Below the pieces are notes generated by a model. The model had not been told where the DNA came from, searched no databases, and saw only the letters and a program-made list of their open reading frames with translations. This document shows positions 8,791-16,431 of a stretch of 64,000 bases of DNA, piece by piece. Source of the stretch: Stappia indica (GTDB lineage: Bacteria; Pseudomonadota; Alphaproteobacteria; Rhizobiales; Stappiaceae); contig NZ_MBQE01000004.1 in assembly GCF_001696535.1 (NCBI RefSeq), positions 651,305 through 715,304 on the forward strand, in the 5' to 3' direction. Positions within the stretch are counted from its first letter, which is position 1. The number at the start of each line of letters is the position of its first letter. The position numbers and the translations under genes were made by a program.

Positions 8791-10512
8791 TCAGGCGGCG
8801 CGGGCCGCCCCGGTGCAGGCCTCGATGATTTCCGCCGGCACCGTGTGGTCGTCGTACCAGCGGCCCGACAGAGGCTTCTTCACCAGCGCGACATCGGCCG
8901 CGTAGGAGAGAATGTCGTCGTTGTGCCGGCCGATCTCCTGGCGCAGCGAGGCGGACAGCCCGCCGTCGAGCTCATAGGCCCGGTCGACGGAGCCCGTGAG
9001 GTAGCGCAGGTGGTCGATGCGGTCGTTGACGATCTTGATCGAGCGCTTGGTGATGCGGCCGAACTCCGCCTTGTCGTTGGCCATGACCTGCATCGCCTCG
9101 TACATGCTGGGCAGGAACTCGTCGCGCTTCATCCACTTGGTCTCGTAGTTCATCGCGTCGCGCCAGCGCGGCTGGGTGAGCGACTTGCGATGGGACTCGA
9201 GATCGCGGTGGAAGACGGTGTAGCCGTGCTCCTCCGGCTGCTCGAACCACTGGCAGCCCGGGTCGAGGAACGGCACCATGCCGAAGATCGTCGGGATCAC
9301 CTTGTCGTTCGGGAAGCGCTGCATCAGCCGGCGCGAATAGGCGACCGTCTCCATCACCGAGGCATGGGTCTGCTTCGGCATGCCGATCGTGTACCAGAGG
9401 TAGAAGCCCTTGATGCCGACATCGAGCGCGGCGGCGATCCAGTCTTCCATCTCCTCGTTGGTATAGGTGCCGCGCCCGCTGAGCCGGCTGATCTCCACGT
9501 CGTGCGATTGCGGCGACAGGTTGATGTAGATGTCGAGATTGGGCGCGACCTCGGCCATCTGCTTCAGCACGGACGGCTTGGTCAGGCGGAACTGCTCGAA
9601 CGACACCGAACTGACGACGCCGCTGTCGTTGACCGCCTCCAGGTAGGAGAGCAGGCGCGGGGCGGATTCCGAGTAGGCCTGCAGCGTGTAGACGCTGAGC
9701 GGGGACTCGGTCTTGGGGAAGGTGGTGATCTCCCGCGCCAGCTGCTCCGAGCGGCGGTGGAAGACGGTCTTCTTCTCCACGTTCATCATCCGCTGATAGG
9801 CCCAGCGCGAGCCCGAGCACCAGCCGCAGCTCTGCTGGCAGCCGGTGTTCGGCAGCACCATCAGGTTGGGCATGTTCAGCAGGTTGTCGGTCTTGGGGAA
9901 CATCTTCGACCAGTCGATCGCCACGTCATTGAGCACGTCGGGCGTGTAGGTGTGACCGTTGTCGACGACTTCCCCCTTGTCCTTGTAGACCATGTTCTGC
10001 ACGTCGAGGCGCCCGCGCACGCCGCGCTTGAGCTGCCCGACGAGATCGGCCAGCGGCTCCAGCGTGTCGTAGCCGCGGATGACGCCGTCGATCTGCGGGT
10101 ACTGCATCATCTCGCGGGCATAGTAGGTGGAGACGATGCCGCCGAAGACGACGAAGCTCTCCGGGTGCACCTTCTTCAGCACCCCGGCGACCTCGATGGA
10201 GCCCTGGCAGTGGGGCAGCCAGTGCAGGTCGATGCCGAAGGCGGGGGCGTCGAGATACTCGAACAGCTTCTCCACGTCGAGCGTGGGATGCTTGAGCATC
10301 AAGGAGGCCAGGTTGACGATCTTCACGTCCAGGCCGCGCTCGGCAAGGAAGCTCTTGATCGACAGGAAGCCGAGCGGGTGCATCTCGAAGATCGGGGTGA
10401 CGTTGCTGCTCTCCTGGCTGGAATACCAGCCGAGCACGAAGTCGTCCCTGTTGCGGAAGTCGTAGATCGCCGGTGCATGGACCAGGATCAGGTCAGCCTT
10501 GATACGTGTCAT
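8791..10512 (-). CDS. B12-binding-domain radical SAM enzyme
   Basis: The 573-residue protein has an N-terminal cobalamin-binding-like Rossmann region (roughly residues 35-165, with the FGGIVSTYYAREMM segment near 123-136). A radical SAM barrel follows, with the cluster motif C225-x3-C229-x2-C232 (CQQSCGWC), and then an uncharacterised C-terminal part of about 150 residues. The family binds a [4Fe-4S] cluster, SAM and often cobalamin; members methylate unreactive carbons or phosphorus or catalyse ring rearrangements. No substrate can be read from sequence. It lies 46 nt downstream of the carrier-protein gene, so the substrate may be carrier-bound. The start ATG has a weak upstream site. Confidence 0.85.
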   Translation of the reverse strand: MTRIKADLILVHAPAIYDFRNRDDFVLGWYSSQESSNVTPIFEMHPLGFLSIKSFLAERGLDVKIVNLASLMLKHPTLDVEKLFEYLDAPAFGIDLHWLPHCQGSIEVAGVLKKVHPESFVVFGGIVSTYYAREMMQYPQIDGVIRGYDTLEPLADLVGQLKRGVRGRLDVQNMVYKDKGEVVDNGHTYTPDVLNDVAIDWSKMFPKTDNLLNMPNLMVLPNTGCQQSCGWCSGSRWAYQRMMNVEKKTVFHRRSEQLAREITTFPKTESPLSVYTLQAYSESAPRLLSYLEAVNDSGVVSSVSFEQFRLTKPSVLKQMAEVAPNLDIYINLSPQSHDVEISRLSGRGTYTNEEMEDWIAAALDVGIKGFYLWYTIGMPKQTHASVMETVAYSRRLMQRFPNDKVIPTIFGMVPFLDPGCQWFEQPEEHGYTVFHRDLESHRKSLTQPRWRDAMNYETKWMKRDEFLPSMYEAMQVMANDKAEFGRITKRSIKIVNDRIDHLRYLTGSVDRAYELDGGLSASLRQEIGRHNDDILSYAADVALVKKPLSGRWYDDHTVPAEIIEACTGAARAA

Positions 10513-10558
10513 GGTGTCGCCATTCCTCGCGCGCCGGACCTTGGGGAGGTGATCTCCC

Positions 10559-10831
10559 TCAGGCCGCGGCCGACGTGATCTTGCTGTGACAGAAACCGGA
10601 GAGCGCGTTCAGCGTCTTGTAGTTCTGCGAGGTGATCTCGTCCTCGTCGATGGCGATGCCGAATTCCTTTTCCATGTATTCGGTGACCTCGGCGATGCCC
10701 AGCGAGTCGAGAATGCCGCTGTCCAGCAGGTTCTGTTCCGGGTCGATGCCGCCCGATACGTTCACGCCGGAGTTTTCCATCAGGTAGGCGAGCAGGTTCT
10801 TCTGTACGCTCATCAGGTCGGGTGCACTCAC
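10559..10831 (-). CDS. Stand-alone acyl/aminoacyl carrier protein
   Basis: This 90-residue acidic carrier protein has the phosphopantetheine site DSL at residues 42-44 (LLDSGILDSLGIAEV, Ser43). The shape is like D-alanyl or prolyl carrier proteins: helix 2 reads IAEVTEYMEKEFGI, followed by IDEDEI and a C-terminal LSGFCHSKI. The chosen start is GTG (giving MSAPDLMS) because GGAGGAG lies 8 nt before it; an internal ATG 18 nt later is possible. It heads the minus-strand biosynthetic operon. The plausible loading enzyme is the adenylation protein at 21933-23549. Confidence 0.85.
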   Translation of the reverse strand: MSAPDLMSVQKNLLAYLMENSGVNVSGGIDPEQNLLDSGILDSLGIAEVTEYMEKEFGIAIDEDEITSQNYKTLNALSGFCHSKITSAAA

Positions 10832-11063
10832 GGGCCTATCTCCTCCATCAGGCTGTCGCGGCTTCCGAACGGGAAGCCGGACCGTTGCAGTCCGTACGGG
10901 CGGCGGATATTTCCGCTCGCGCCCTGTCATTCGCACAGTGACTGAACAGATATTCTTGTTGTTTTGAGAAATTTTCCCAACGGAAAGAGCTTATTGGGCA
11001 AGTATGGCAAGTCAATAACGCTATTCTGACTGAATTTCTATCGACTGATATGCCTTGTGTCTT

Positions 11064-11075
11064 TACGTATACGTA
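11064..11075. promoter_or_regulatory. Perfect 12-bp palindrome TACGTATACGTA
   Basis: The sequence is both a palindrome and a direct repeat of TACGTA, located in the AT-rich gap between the dehydrogenase and carrier-protein genes. Position and symmetry suit a dimeric regulator site; no known motif was recognised. Confidence 0.35.
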
Positions 11076-11109
11076 GAAGTGTCAGAGCGTTTCATGCTGC
11101 ACTGCAGTC

Positions 11110-11139
11110 CGCGCCCGGCGAGACGAAGCGCCGGGCGCG
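11110..11139 (-). terminator. 11-bp GC stem-loop after the acyl-CoA dehydrogenase gene
   Basis: CGCGCCCGGCG and CGCCGGGCGCG pair perfectly around an 8-nt loop, 22 nt past the dehydrogenase stop. There is no T run, so it is a terminator-like or RNA-stabilising hairpin rather than a textbook intrinsic terminator. Confidence 0.55.
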
Positions 11140-11161
11140 AAAGGGGCGGTCAGGCGCGGCG

Positions 11162-12310
11162 CTACAGGCCGAGCGCGCGCGCGGCGATGGTCCGCTGGAT
11201 GTCGGACGTTCCGGAATAGAGCAAGCTGCCGACCGCATCGCGGAAGTCGCGCTCCACCTCGTAGTCGGCCATGTAGCCGTAGCCGCCATGGATCACGACG
11301 GAGTTCTGGCACGAGGCGACCCAGGCCTCGCTCAGGTAGAGCTTGGCGAGCGCGGCCTCCATCGGGCAGCTGCCCTTGGTCTTCTTCAGCCAGGCGACCT
11401 TGTAAAGCAGCAGCCGCGAGGTCTCGTGCCGCAGCTTCATGTCGACGATGCGGTTGGACACCGACTGGAACTTGCCGATCGGCTTGCGGAACTGGGTGCG
11501 CTTGTTGGCATGGGCGACGCACTGCTCCACCTGGTGCTCCATCGCGCCGACGAGGTTGGCCAGGATCGAGCTGCGCTCCCACTCCATCGAGTTGTTGAAG
11601 ATGCGCCCGCCCTGGCCTTCCTTGCCGATGCGCGCGGTGACCGGCACGCGGCAGTCCTCCAGCGTCAGCCAGGCCATCGGCGAGGTGCGCAGGCCCATCT
11701 TGCGGCGGTTCGGGCTGATGGTCAGGCCCGGCGTGTCGCGCTCGACGATGAAGCCGGTGAGGCCGAGCGAGCCGGCGCTCTTGTCGACCGTGGCGAAGAT
11801 GACGAAGACGTCCGCGACCGGCCCGTTGGTGCAGAACACCTTGGCGCCGTTGAGCACGTAGTGGTCGCCGTCGCGCGTGGCGGTGGTGCCGAGGCTCATC
11901 ACGTCGGAGCCGGCCTCCGCCTCGGTGATGCCGTGGGCGCCGATCAGGTCGCCGGCAATCAGCCCGCGCAGGTACTTGTCCTTCTGCTCCGGCGTGCCGA
12001 ACTGGGCGATCGGCATCTGCACGGTCCACATCTGGCCGTTCATGCTGAACAGCAAGCCGTTGTCGCGGCAGCCGTAGCCGAGCGCCTCCATGGCCAGCAC
12101 CGTGGTGATGATGTCCTGTTCGGCGCCGCCGTATTCCTTCTCGAAGGGAAGGCCGAGAATGCCGAAGTCGGCGATCTTGCGCCACAGGTCGCGGGACAGG
12201 ATGCACTCGGCATCGCGCTGCTTGAGGTCGCCCTCGTTGAGCTCGTCCTTGGCGAAGCGGACGACCTTCTCCTTGAAGGCCTCCTGCTCGGGAGTGAAGC
12301 TGAAGTCCAT
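11162..12310 (-). CDS. Acyl-CoA dehydrogenase family, PigA/PltE-like (aminoacyl-carrier dehydrogenase?)
   Basis: This 382-residue flavoenzyme starts at MDFSFTPEQ, with an AGGAG ribosome site. FAD-binding and substrate segments are typical (ITEAEAGSD near 129, QFRKPIGKFQSVSNRIVDMK, IHGGYGY). The catalytic Glu is not at the medium-chain position: that motif is YSGTSDI instead of YEGT. A Glu is present in helix G (MEWERSS, E245), as in isovaleryl-CoA dehydrogenase and in the prolyl-carrier oxidases PigA and PltE, which it resembles from memory. Those enzymes oxidise carrier-bound proline to pyrrole-2-carboxyl thioester. With a nearby carrier protein and an amino-acid adenylation enzyme, oxidation of an aminoacyl thioester is a reasonable inference. 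It is divergent from the LysR gene. Confidence 0.82.
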   Translation of the reverse strand: MDFSFTPEQEAFKEKVVRFAKDELNEGDLKQRDAECILSRDLWRKIADFGILGLPFEKEYGGAEQDIITTVLAMEALGYGCRDNGLLFSMNGQMWTVQMPIAQFGTPEQKDKYLRGLIAGDLIGAHGITEAEAGSDVMSLGTTATRDGDHYVLNGAKVFCTNGPVADVFVIFATVDKSAGSLGLTGFIVERDTPGLTISPNRRKMGLRTSPMAWLTLEDCRVPVTARIGKEGQGGRIFNNSMEWERSSILANLVGAMEHQVEQCVAHANKRTQFRKPIGKFQSVSNRIVDMKLRHETSRLLLYKVAWLKKTKGSCPMEAALAKLYLSEAWVASCQNSVVIHGGYGYMADYEVERDFRDAVGSLLYSGTSDIQRTIAARALGL

Positions 12311-12829
12311 CTGCGCTCCTCGTGTTCCACTGGGATCTGGCGGGCGGACATGCACGCCGAAGGTCTGGTCCCCGGCCGGACGGGTTTGCGGGATTTGCAC
12401 GGACGTCCGGCTGGTGGTTGGATGGCGGGGGCAGGTTTCGCCGGGCGGACTGCGGCCTCCGGACAGGGCGGGAGACATGGCTCCGCCGCTGCCTGGGGCT
12501 GACTTTTCCCCATGGCGAAAACTTCATTGATAATAGTGACAGTGATCTTCTGGGGAGGTTTATTCTTTGCGGGAACTCAAATTCGAACTCTTCGCGTCAC
12601 TGATACGAAATACATATGCCATAATGTCCTCCCGATTTTGTGATCTCTGCCTTGGAATCCGATTTCGTTTATTGCACGGACTCCTGAAACGAGAAACTAA
12701 TTTTAATTACAACCAGAATACAACTTTCCGTTCGTGTCGAGAAATATATATTTTTGCCATATAAAGGTTTGCGTTCGAATTTTTGGGGACAGCAAAAATC
12801 GGCCAATCCTAGGGAGCAGAAGGCAAGCA
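12311..12829. promoter_or_regulatory. Divergent promoter region, acyl-CoA dehydrogenase / LysR
   Basis: This 519-nt gap separates the divergent dehydrogenase and lysR genes. Positions 12530-12800 are AT-rich (poly-T and TATATA stretches near 12745-12770), in strong contrast to flanking GC-rich DNA. An inverted repeat TCGTTT...AAACGA (12665-12670 and 12687-12692) is visible. LysR-type regulators usually bind the gap next to their own gene, so control of the minus-strand operon from here is likely. No protein-coding gene is supported inside it. Confidence 0.55.
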
Positions 12830-13882
12830 ATGAATCTGAGAAGGCTCAAGTTCTTTGTAACGGTTGCGGAGGAGTTGCATTTCGGCAGGGCCGCGGAACG
12901 GCTCTGTATGACGCAACCTCCGCTCAGTCAGGCCATTCTGGCGTTGGAGGAGGAACTGTCCGTCACGCTGTTCAAGCGGACGAAGCGGAATGTCGCGCTG
13001 ACGCCGGTCGGCGAACACCTTCTGTCTCATGTGAGCAAGCTGCTGCAGGAAGTGGAGGCCCTGCCGGCGCTGGCGCGCCAGCTCGCCCGCGGCGAGATCG
13101 GCTCGCTCAAGCTCGGTTTCGTCACCACCGCCGACTACAACCTGCTGCCCGAACTGATCAGCCATTACGGCGCCACCTTTCCGGAGGTGAAGGTGACGCT
13201 GAAGGAGATGACCAGCGACCTGCAGGTCGAGGCCCTGATGCAGGGCGACATCAATGCGGGGCTGATCATCCCGCTGCACCAGACCCTGCACACCTCGCTG
13301 TCCTATCTGCCCCTGCTGCACGAGCCGCTGGTGGCGGCTGTGCCGGAGGAATGGGTACGGGCAGGGCGCGTGGAGATCGTCAACGGCCGGCTGAAGATCC
13401 AGGACGTCGCCGAGGAGCCGCTGGTGCTGTTCCCGCGGCGGTCCGCTCCCGCCTTCCACGACATTATCACCACCTATTTCGCCTCCCACGGCATCGAGCC
13501 GGTCATCGGGCAGGAGGCGATCCAGATGCAGACCATCATCAGCCTGGTCTCGGCCGGGATGGGCTTTGCGCTGGTGCCGGGCTCGTTGCGCCGGCTGGGG
13601 CGGATGGGCGTGCGCTATGTCGGCCTGGAGGGCAAGCCGCCGGTGATCGAGACCGGCCTCGTCTGGCGCAAGGAGGATCCTTCGCCGACGGTGCTGCGGC
13701 TGGTGGAGATCGCCCGCAGCCTGGGCGAGCCGGCCTCCGACGACGACGGCGGTGCCGGCGAGGACCGCGGGCGCGGCGAGGGGCTGGGGGGCGGCGCGCC
13801 GGGCGTCGGCCTGCCGGAAGCGGCGCTGGTGCATGCCCGCCGCGACCTCAACGGACACGGCCACGCCGGCCGGCTCGACTGA
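12830..13882 (+). CDS. LysR-family transcriptional regulator
   Basis: This 350-residue regulator has an N-terminal winged HTH (residues 1-60, MNLRRLKFFVTVAEE; AAERLCMTQPPLSQAI is the recognition region) followed by a periplasmic-binding-like effector domain. Start MNLRRL is chosen for its AGAAGG site and because family members begin here. The last 45 or so residues (Gly/Asp/Arg-rich, after LVEIARSLGEPAS) are a low-complexity extension beyond the usual 300. It is the only regulator between the two arms of the putative biosynthetic locus and is divergent from the acyl-CoA dehydrogenase, so it is the best candidate controller. LysR proteins normally respond to a small pathway-related ligand, unknown here. 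Confidence 0.9.
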   Translation: MNLRRLKFFVTVAEELHFGRAAERLCMTQPPLSQAILALEEELSVTLFKRTKRNVALTPVGEHLLSHVSKLLQEVEALPALARQLARGEIGSLKLGFVTTADYNLLPELISHYGATFPEVKVTLKEMTSDLQVEALMQGDINAGLIIPLHQTLHTSLSYLPLLHEPLVAAVPEEWVRAGRVEIVNGRLKIQDVAEEPLVLFPRRSAPAFHDIITTYFASHGIEPVIGQEAIQMQTIISLVSAGMGFALVPGSLRRLGRMGVRYVGLEGKPPVIETGLVWRKEDPSPTVLRLVEIARSLGEPASDDDGGAGEDRGRGEGLGGGAPGVGLPEAALVHARRDLNGHGHAGRLD

Positions 13883-13964
13883 CGCGGGAAACGTCCCTTT
13901 CACCGCAAAAGCGAACGCAGACAAGAGGGTTGGCGCCGGCTTGGGAGGGCTGGCGCCGCCGCCC

Positions 13965-13983
13965 GGCCCGGCATGTCCGGGCC
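13965..13983 (+). terminator. Hairpin downstream of lysR
   Basis: GGCCCGG and CCGGGCC pair perfectly around a 5-nt loop, about 80 nt after the lysR stop. No T tract follows. Confidence 0.45.
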
Positions 13984-14000
13984 CTTGCCATGTCTCGGCG

Positions 14001-14023
14001 ATTAAGTCGAAAAACGACCTAAT
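14001..14023. promoter_or_regulatory. Inverted repeat upstream of ilvD
   Basis: ATTAAGTCG and CGACCTAAT (8 of 9 positions complementary) flank AAAAA. The site sits at the start of the AT-rich ilvD leader and could be an operator. Confidence 0.35.
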
Positions 14024-14262
14024 ACCGCATGACAAATATATTTCTGAAATGAAAGACGAGGCGATACGGTCGCCGGAAAGCTGACGGGCACACCTTCTGC
14101 GGATACGAAACAGCGTGGGATTTTAGGCGGTTGCGCCACTCTCCCGAGACTGTTTCGAACGCCGGAAGGCCGGCCGTGTCCGTCTGGATCGGGAGGCGGC
14201 CTGCACGACGGGCCGGACAGGCGGCGGACCGGCGCCGCGCGCGTTTCCAGGGAGGACTGCGG

Positions 14263-15936
14263 GTGCCATACAACGAGCGTTCGAAGACGATTTCGCAAGG
14301 GGTCGAGCGTTCGCCGAACAGGGCCATGTTCTATGGTCTCGGCTACACCAAGGAAGATTTCGACAATCCGATGATCGGCATTGCCAACGGGCATTCGACG
14401 ATCACGCCCTGCAATGCCGGCCTCCAGCCGCTCGCCGACGTGGCGGTGAAGGCGATCAAGGAGGCGGGCGCCAATCCGCAGCTCTTCGGCGTTCCCACCA
14501 TCTCCGACGGCATGTCGATGGGCACGGAAGGCATGAAGTACTCGCTGATCTCGCGCGAGGTCATCGCCGACTGCGTCGAGATGACGGTGCAGGGCCAGTG
14601 GATGGACGGCGTGCTGGTGCTCGGCGGCTGCGACAAGAACAAGCCCGGCGGCATGATCGGCATCGTCCGCGCCAACGTCCCGGCGATCTACGTCTATGGC
14701 GGCACGATCAAGCCGGGCAAGTGGAAGGGGCAGGACCTGTCGGTCATCTCCGCCTTCGAGGCCGTCGGCGCGATCAAGGCCGGCCGCATGAGCGAAGAGG
14801 ATTTCGAGGGCATCGAGCGCAACGCCTGTCCGACGACCGGCGCCTGCGGCGGCATGTACACCGCCAACACCATGAGCTCCTCCTTCGAGGCGCTCGGCAT
14901 GGCGCTGCTCTATTCCTCGACCATGGCCAATATCGACCAGGAGAAGTTCGACTCCACGGCCGAGTCCGCCCGCGTCCTCGTCGAGGCGGTGAAGAAGGGC
15001 CTGAAGCCGCGCGACATCGTCACCCGCGAGAGCGTCGAGAACGCGATCACCCTGGTGATGGCGACCGGCGGCTCCACCAACGCGGTGCTGCACTATCTCG
15101 CGATCTGCCACGCGGCCGAGGTCGAGTGGACGCTCGACGACTTCGAGCGGATCCGCCGCAAGGTGCCGGTGATCTGCGATCTCAAGCCTTCGGGCAAGTA
15201 CATGGCGGTCGACCTGCACAAGGCGGGCGGCGTGCCGCAGATCCTCAAGATCCTGCTGAATGCCGGCCTGCTGCATGGCGACTGCATGACCATCACCGGC
15301 CGCACGCTGGCCGAGGAACTGGCCCATGTGCCGGACGCCCCGCCCGCCGACCAGGACGTGATCCGTCCGATCGAGCAGGCGCTCTATCCGGAAGGTCACC
15401 TGGCGATCCTGCGCGGCAACCTGGCCGAGGACGGCGCGGTCGCCAAGATCACCGGCCTGAAGTCGACCTCGATCACCGGCCCGGCGCGCGTCTTCGACGA
15501 CGAACAGTCGGCGATGGACGCGATCCTGTCCGACCGCATCCGCCCCGGCGACGTGCTGGTGCTGCGCTATCTCGGCCCGCGCGGCGGTCCGGGCATGCCG
15601 GAAATGCTGGCCCCGACCTCGGCGATCATCGGACGCGGCCTTGGCGCCGATGTCGGCCTGATCACCGACGGCCGCTTCTCGGGCGGCTCCTGGGGCATGC
15701 TGGTAGGCCACGTCACGCCGGAAGCCTATGAGGGCGGTACCATCGCCCTCGTCGAGGAAGGCGACACGATCACCATCGACGCCTCGCGCCAGCTGCTGCA
15801 GCTGGAGGTGGACGACGAGGAGCTGGCCCGCCGCCGCGCCAACTGGCGCCAGCCGGAGCCGCGCTACCGCAATGGCGTGCTCGGCAAGTTCGCGCAGCTG
15901 GCGCTGCCGGCCAACAAGGGCGCGGTGACGGGCTGA
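14263..15936 (+). CDS. ilvD: Dihydroxy-acid dehydratase, short [2Fe-2S] type
   Basis: This 557-residue IlvD/Edd-family dehydratase converts 2,3-dihydroxy-isovalerate or -3-methylvalerate to the 2-oxoacid in valine/isoleucine synthesis. Cluster Cys residues are seen in [19 protein letters not shown] and CPTTGACGG, the three-Cys pattern of the oxygen-tolerant [2Fe-2S] form; ITDGRFSGG is near the C-terminus. GTG (giving MPYNERSKT) is chosen because GGAGGA lies 8 nt upstream and the sequence before it is not family-like. It may be the housekeeping gene or may supply a branched precursor to the surrounding locus; the sequence does not decide. Sugar-acid dehydratases of the same superfamily are a less likely alternative. 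Confidence 0.88.
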   Translation: MPYNERSKTISQGVERSPNRAMFYGLGYTKEDFDNPMIGIANGHSTITPCNAGLQPLADVAVKAIKEAGANPQLFGVPTISDGMSMGTEGMKYSLISREVIADCVEMTVQGQWMDGVLVLGGCDKNKPGGMIGIVRANVPAIYVYGGTIKPGKWKGQDLSVISAFEAVGAIKAGRMSEEDFEGIERNACPTTGACGGMYTANTMSSSFEALGMALLYSSTMANIDQEKFDSTAESARVLVEAVKKGLKPRDIVTRESVENAITLVMATGGSTNAVLHYLAICHAAEVEWTLDDFERIRRKVPVICDLKPSGKYMAVDLHKAGGVPQILKILLNAGLLHGDCMTITGRTLAEELAHVPDAPPADQDVIRPIEQALYPEGHLAILRGNLAEDGAVAKITGLKSTSITGPARVFDDEQSAMDAILSDRIRPGDVLVLRYLGPRGGPGMPEMLAPTSAIIGRGLGADVGLITDGRFSGGSWGMLVGHVTPEAYEGGTIALVEEGDTITIDASRQLLQLEVDDEELARRRANWRQPEPRYRNGVLGKFAQLALPANKGAVTG

Positions 15937-16431
15937 CGCTGTCGTGCCGGGAGCGGGGCGGGCCTTGCCCGCCGCGCTCTTCCAGAAGCCCGACCCCATC
16001 GAAGCCGCCGCTCGTTGGTGAGCGGACGGGCGGGAAGGGAGAGGGCGGGGACGGCAAGGCGCAACGAAAAGAGATAGGGCGGAACGGCGTTCCCACCGGG
16101 ACACACCCGCTCTATGCCCGTCCGGTCGCCGCACCTCCGGTTGATGGGGGGATGGTGCCGGAGGCCGGACGGGCAGGCTTTCCCAAGGGCCGGAACGGGC
16201 GGGTGCCGCCCGGTCCGGGAGCCAGAACAGCATCGTCCGGCCGAAGAGGCCGGACTGTCCGCCGGGGTCGCAAGGCCCCGGCTACTGGTGTTTGTGCTGT
16301 TGTTTTCCTCGGCATCTATCTGCGTAAAGTTGGTCACAAGAAATAGAAAAATAGAATTAGACCGCCAAAGGCGCGCTTCCTATCCTCAACTTACAATCGA
16401 ATAGAATAATATTCGCTTGAGGAGGGGAATT
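15937..16431. promoter_or_regulatory. Gap between ilvD and the TRAP operon
   Basis: This 495-nt region has no supported gene. It starts with a terminator-like hairpin (15957-15973), continues GC-rich, and becomes AT-rich from about 16320 to 16425 with repeated ATAGAA words and GAATAATATTC near 16400. It is the probable promoter of the downstream TRAP/adenylation operon. Confidence 0.5.
15957..15973 (+). terminator. Hairpin after ilvD
   Basis: GGCGGGC and GCCCGCC pair perfectly around CTT, 20 nt past the ilvD stop. There is only a short pyrimidine run afterwards. Confidence 0.5.

Larger units (their letters stand above)
10832..11161. promoter_or_regulatory. AT-rich promoter region of the carrier-protein operon
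   Basis: There is no gene in this 330-nt gap. Positions 10940-11090 are clearly AT-richer than the surroundings and lie upstream (on the minus strand) of the carrier-protein gene; a TTGACT hexamer is visible on the minus strand near 11015. The gap also contains the 12-bp palindrome at 11064-11075 and a strong hairpin after the dehydrogenase gene. Confidence 0.5.
13883..14262. promoter_or_regulatory. Gap between lysR and ilvD with terminator and AT-rich leader
   Basis: There is no gene in this 380-nt stretch. It contains a hairpin suited to end lysR (13965-13983), then an AT-rich segment from about 14000 with an imperfect inverted repeat at 14001-14023, then a GC-rich ilvD leader of about 150 nt. 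An upstream ATG at 14131 is in frame with ilvD, but its translation (Arg-rich) does not resemble the family. Confidence 0.5.

Noticed and set aside
8845..10578. 577-codon plus-strand open frame opposite the radical SAM gene
   Set aside because: Its composition is that of an antisense shadow (Val/Leu/His/Arg-rich, no motif), while the minus strand has intact CX3CX2C and cobalamin-domain features.
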